A stretch of DNA of 10,000 nucleotides from Penaeus vannamei (Eukaryota > Arthropoda > Malacostraca > Decapoda > Penaeidae). Position numbers and translations under genes: made by a program. Location: assembly GCF_042767895.1 (NCBI RefSeq), contig NC_091575.1:11753237-11763236 (forward strand), read 5' to 3'. Shown one piece after another: positions 8,389-10,000 of this stretch; within the stretch, counting starts at the first letter, position 1; every line of letters starts with the position of its first letter. The notes beneath the pieces were generated by a model. It was not told the DNA's origin. It saw only the letters and a program-made list of their open reading frames with translations, and searched no databases.

Positions 8389-8449
8389 AAAAATTGCAAC
8401 CGGGGCCACACCGTCCCCCACCCCAACCCCATCCTGGCTTGCAATTTTT
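8389..8449. repeat. 11-base perfect inverted repeat, 39-base loop
   Basis: AAAAATTGCAA (8389-8399) and TTGCAATTTTT (8439-8449) are exact reverse complements. The loop is C-rich with no internal structure noted. This could be a cruciform or hairpin. It could also be the fold of a small transcript or a chance match; no terminal duplication typical of a transposon was noticed. Confidence 0.6.
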
Positions 8450-8559
8450 GCAATGGTGTGCTTAATCATATGCGGGGACACACATGCTCGCTGAGATGCT
8501 CGGGATTCCTCGTCAGTAGTTGAACTATTGGATGTTACTTGAGTTGAAGAGTCATGGCA

Positions 8560-9355
8560 GGGCACGGGGGCGCAGGGAGCGTGATCTTGGCATGGACGGT
8601 CTTCCGGAGGGTCTTATACCGGGGTCGGTTGACTTGCATAGTCGTGGCAGGGGGGTTGCAAGGGCCGGCCTACAGCCAACGTGCAACAATGATGGGATAA
8701 TCCCCCTTTGCCGCTGTCACACCGCTTTGTACCACCGCTGCCGCGTTGGTGCTGCATCACACCAGTTGTACAGTATACCCTGTCGCATCCCGTGCCCCGT
8801 GTGCTACCTCTCCGTCGCTCTCGCATCCGCTCCTGCCCCGACCCCCAGCAGTTTCCTGCCCTCCTTCGGCGCCTTCTGCGGGAAGCGGCGTGCCCCCGGG
8901 CGGACCAACGCACGCGACACTCGCATGGAATAGTCTGTAGCGTGGAATCTCTCTCGGGCGTATTACTCTAACGACCCTCGTAATTAGGCGGTTAGGCGCG
9001 GGTCGTGTGCTCGTCAGGGTCGTTCCCTCAGGTACGACCGTGCCCGTTACAGGCCTCTTCAACGCCGCCCTATTTCACCATCCACGCCGGAAATTCCCGT
9101 GAGCGATGATCAACAGTTGGGAATTTTGTGTGTGAGTGCTTTACAAGCTGGAAAATTGATTCGTTGAGTGACCACTGACCACGAGCGGTGATTTGGTTAT
9201 TGCACAGTGCTGTGGCGGGCCTGACCACGGGAGGAGCACGGGCTGGCCGGCCCACGCTCGCTCGCCCCGCCGTCTTCGAGGAATTGGGCGTGTGATTCGA
9301 GGCTCAGGTGATTCGCTCTTATCAGCCGAGTGATACCGCTGCGACTCGTGACTCC
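8560..9355. other. CpG-rich unique DNA, candidate promoter-proximal region
   Basis: GC-rich, nearly repeat-free DNA with many CpG steps, most dense at about 8840-9060 and 9225-9300. Around 8970-9039 the string GGTCGT and its complement ACGACC recur. AACGACCCT (8970-8978) is the exact reverse complement of AGGGTCGTT (9016-9024), with further copies at 9000-9006 and 9034-9039. No TATA box was noticed. The density of unique CpG DNA immediately before a leader-like segment (9435-9680) makes a promoter region plausible, but this is inference. The minus-strand frame at 7546-8967 overlaps its left part. Confidence 0.3.
9089..9127. promoter_or_regulatory. Possible Rel/NF-kB-like site pair
   Basis: GGAAATTCCC at 9089-9098 fits the palindromic Rel-family half-site pattern closely. 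GGGAATTTTG at 9119-9128 is a weaker match. The two also form an eight-base inverted repeat (AAATTCCC and GGGAATTT). In arthropods such sites serve Dorsal or Relish in immune and developmental genes. No target gene is visible, and single matches are expected by chance in 10 kb. Confidence 0.15.
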
Positions 9356-9429
9356 CTCCCCTCTCCCATCCCTACCCCCCCCCACCCCCACCCTCCCTCC
9401 TCCACCTCACCCTACCCCCCCCCCCCCCC
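9355..9429. repeat. C-rich tract ending in C15
   Basis: Nine C at 9375-9383, five at 9385-9389, further short runs, and finally fifteen C at 9415-9429. The + strand can form an i-motif and the minus strand a G-quadruplex. The C15 run is also a likely spot for sequencing and assembly length error. Confidence 0.9.
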
Positions 9430-9434
9430 GATAA

Positions 9435-9680
9435 GCACGTGGAAAAAAAAGAAAGAAAAAATTTAAAAGAAAAGTGAATAGTGGCAGTGAAATCCATCAA
9501 AAGTGGAAGCCTAAGTGGAATCGAACGGTGGAGGTGGAGCAAGGGGAGGGGGAGCAGCGTGGGTGTGTGTTAACCAATTAGTGCCTTGAGTGAGCGTGGC
9601 TCCGGTGCCAAGGAGAGAGGGAGAGAGAGAGAGAAAGAGAGACAAACAAACGCACTACGACAACGGAACTGAGCCGGGCG
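9435..9680 (+). other. Purine-rich, leader-like segment
   Basis: A-rich start (9442-9475), then GTGGAAGC and GTGGAGG style sequence rich in AGTG, GTGAA and GGAG, followed by a GAGAGA block at 9612-9642. This style resembles arthropod 5' untranslated leaders, which are often A/G-rich with AGTG strings, and GAGA blocks are common near arthropod promoters. There is no clear TATA box, and no transcription start is demonstrable. The next ATG at 9686 opens only a 21-residue frame. Confidence 0.2.
9612..9642. repeat. Short (GA)n repeat
   Basis: GAGAGAGGGAGAGAGAGAGAG with AA and C interruptions, followed by ACAAACAAAC. It contains several GAGAG cores, the recognition motif of GAGA factor in insects. 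Function here is unproven. Confidence 0.85.
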
Positions 9681-9697
9681 TGGGAATGGTATCCCAA

Positions 9698-9748
9698 TGT
9701 TGTTGTTGTCATTGTTGTCGTTGTTTTGTCGTTGTTGTCGTCGTGTCG
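9698..9748. repeat. (TTG)n/(GTC)n trinucleotide repeat
   Basis: TGT and GTC triplets with interruptions. From the ATG at 9686 this reads as a short Cys- and Val-rich frame ending in TAA at 9749-9751. The peptide composition is fully explained by the repeat. Confidence 0.88.
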
Positions 9749-9758
9749 TAAATTAATG

Positions 9759-9785
9759 TTTGTTTTGTTTGTTTGTTTGTTTTTG
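9759..9785. repeat. (GTTT)n tetranucleotide repeat
   Basis: Six or so GTTT units with one extra T at each side. The same unit recurs at 9874-9895 and at 5108-5123. Confidence 0.9.
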
Positions 9786-10000
9786 TTTATTGTATTAGAT
9801 GTGACATTGTTTTTGTTATGTGTTTGATGTATTTAGGCGAATGTCCTTTTTTATAAGATGTATCTGTCATTGTGTTTGTTTGTTTGTTTGTTTGTTGATA
9901 TACTGTTTTTGTATTTAGGTTAATGCATTTTGAAGTTCTCACTATTGTTATCGTTAGCATTATTATCCGTTTTTATAAGTTTTTAGTTTTTATTTCTAGA
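9786..10000. repeat. T/G-rich DNA with second (GTTT)n
   Basis: The segment is T- and G-biased. GTTT units run at 9874-9895. The remainder to the window end is AT-rich and T-biased, with scattered TTTTTATAAG strings at 9848-9857 and 9973-9980. No gene is recognised. If the segment at 9435-9680 is a leader exon, this would be intron. Confidence 0.7.

Larger units (their letters stand above)
7546..8967 (-). pseudogene. Possible decayed reading frame of unknown family
   Basis: One minus-strand frame (codon first bases divisible by three) runs from a TAG at 8968-8970 to a stop at 7546-7548. It has only seven internal stops, at 8614, 8245, 8158, 8152, 8035, 7936 and 7930 (left base of each). Open stretches are about 117 codons (8967-8617) and 122 codons (8613-8248), with a third of about 127 codons ending at 7549. 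The peptide is partly non-repetitive. It has recurring PCHDY, PCQDH and PCHDS motifs between about 8660 and 8545, and a Cys-x2-Cys followed by a Lys/Ser/Asp-rich stretch (VSKKSKKVAPKDDSRKSEK) at about 7707-7618. The CTC repeat at 8064-8107 interrupts it with poly-Arg. I recognise no family. It may be the remnant of a mobile-element or host gene, separate exons, or chance openness in GC-rich DNA. Confidence 0.18.

Noticed and set aside
8430..8500. Cys/His-rich stretch in the + frame (CNFCNGVLNHMRGHTC) looking like a zinc finger
   Set aside because: The Cys-to-His spacing is about five residues instead of the roughly twelve needed for a C2H2 finger, and there is no second finger.
9505..9535. 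TTCGATTCC-like string on the minus strand, and GGTTCGAGT near 6422, resembling tRNA T-arms
   Set aside because: The flanking bases do not form a T-stem and there is no matching A-box, anticodon arm or acceptor stem at the right distance.

Overview
The window looks like intergenic or intronic DNA from a eukaryote whose genome is very rich in simple repeats. No complete gene can be supported. A decapod crustacean, most likely a penaeid shrimp, is the best guess. The reasons are long pure (AT)n, (AC)n/(GT)n and (CT)n arrays, compound (AC)n(AT)n arrays, a degenerate AAT/GAT field of about 900 bases, and moderately GC, CpG-containing unique DNA between them. Penaeid genomes are known for this simple-repeat load. 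The assignment is inference from style, because there is no marker gene here. Nothing suggests bacterial or phage DNA: there are no operons, no ribosome-binding-site spaced ORFs and no CRISPR.

Layout. 1-480 is unique DNA with a TATA-like box (293-299) and a good splice-donor match (GTAAGT at 449-454). 481-1400 is unique to C-rich, with a CGG tract at 1333-1358. 1416-1660 is an almost pure pyrimidine tract. 1671-1930 is unique. 1931-2308 is a compound AT, then GT, then AC/AAAC array. 2340-2570 is unique, followed by T-rich and AT-rich spacer to about 3140. 3140-4032 is a degenerate AAT/GAT triplet field holding two near-perfect hairpins and a 30-base tandem duplication. 4059-4490 is unique, followed by an exact (AT)30 at 4491-4550. 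4671-5690 is about 1 kb of pyrimidine-rich + strand containing (CT)48. 5691-5880 is unique. 5903-6045 is G-rich, so the strand bias flips, and it has a 31-base tandem repeat with quadruplex potential. 6109-6250 is (AC)n followed by (AT)28. 6360-6756 is unique. 6757-7330 is a 570-base array of AT, TG, AC, AT and AC. 7331-9355 is the longest nearly unique stretch. 9355-9429 is C-rich, ending in C15. 9435-9680 is purine-rich and resembles an arthropod 5' leader. 9690-10000 is T/G-rich with TTG and TTTG repeats.

The only part where protein-coding ancestry seems worth testing is the minus strand from about 8967 down to 7546. One reading frame there has only seven internal stops in about 470 codons, and its conceptual peptide is partly non-repetitive. 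I recognise no family, and this could be chance in GC-rich DNA. Nearly all other long ORFs in the window are translations of simple repeats and are not genes. Because there are no confident genes, no cooperation between genes can be described. What the window offers is a dense collection of sequences able to form non-B DNA (cruciform, Z-DNA, H-DNA, G-quadruplex, i-motif).
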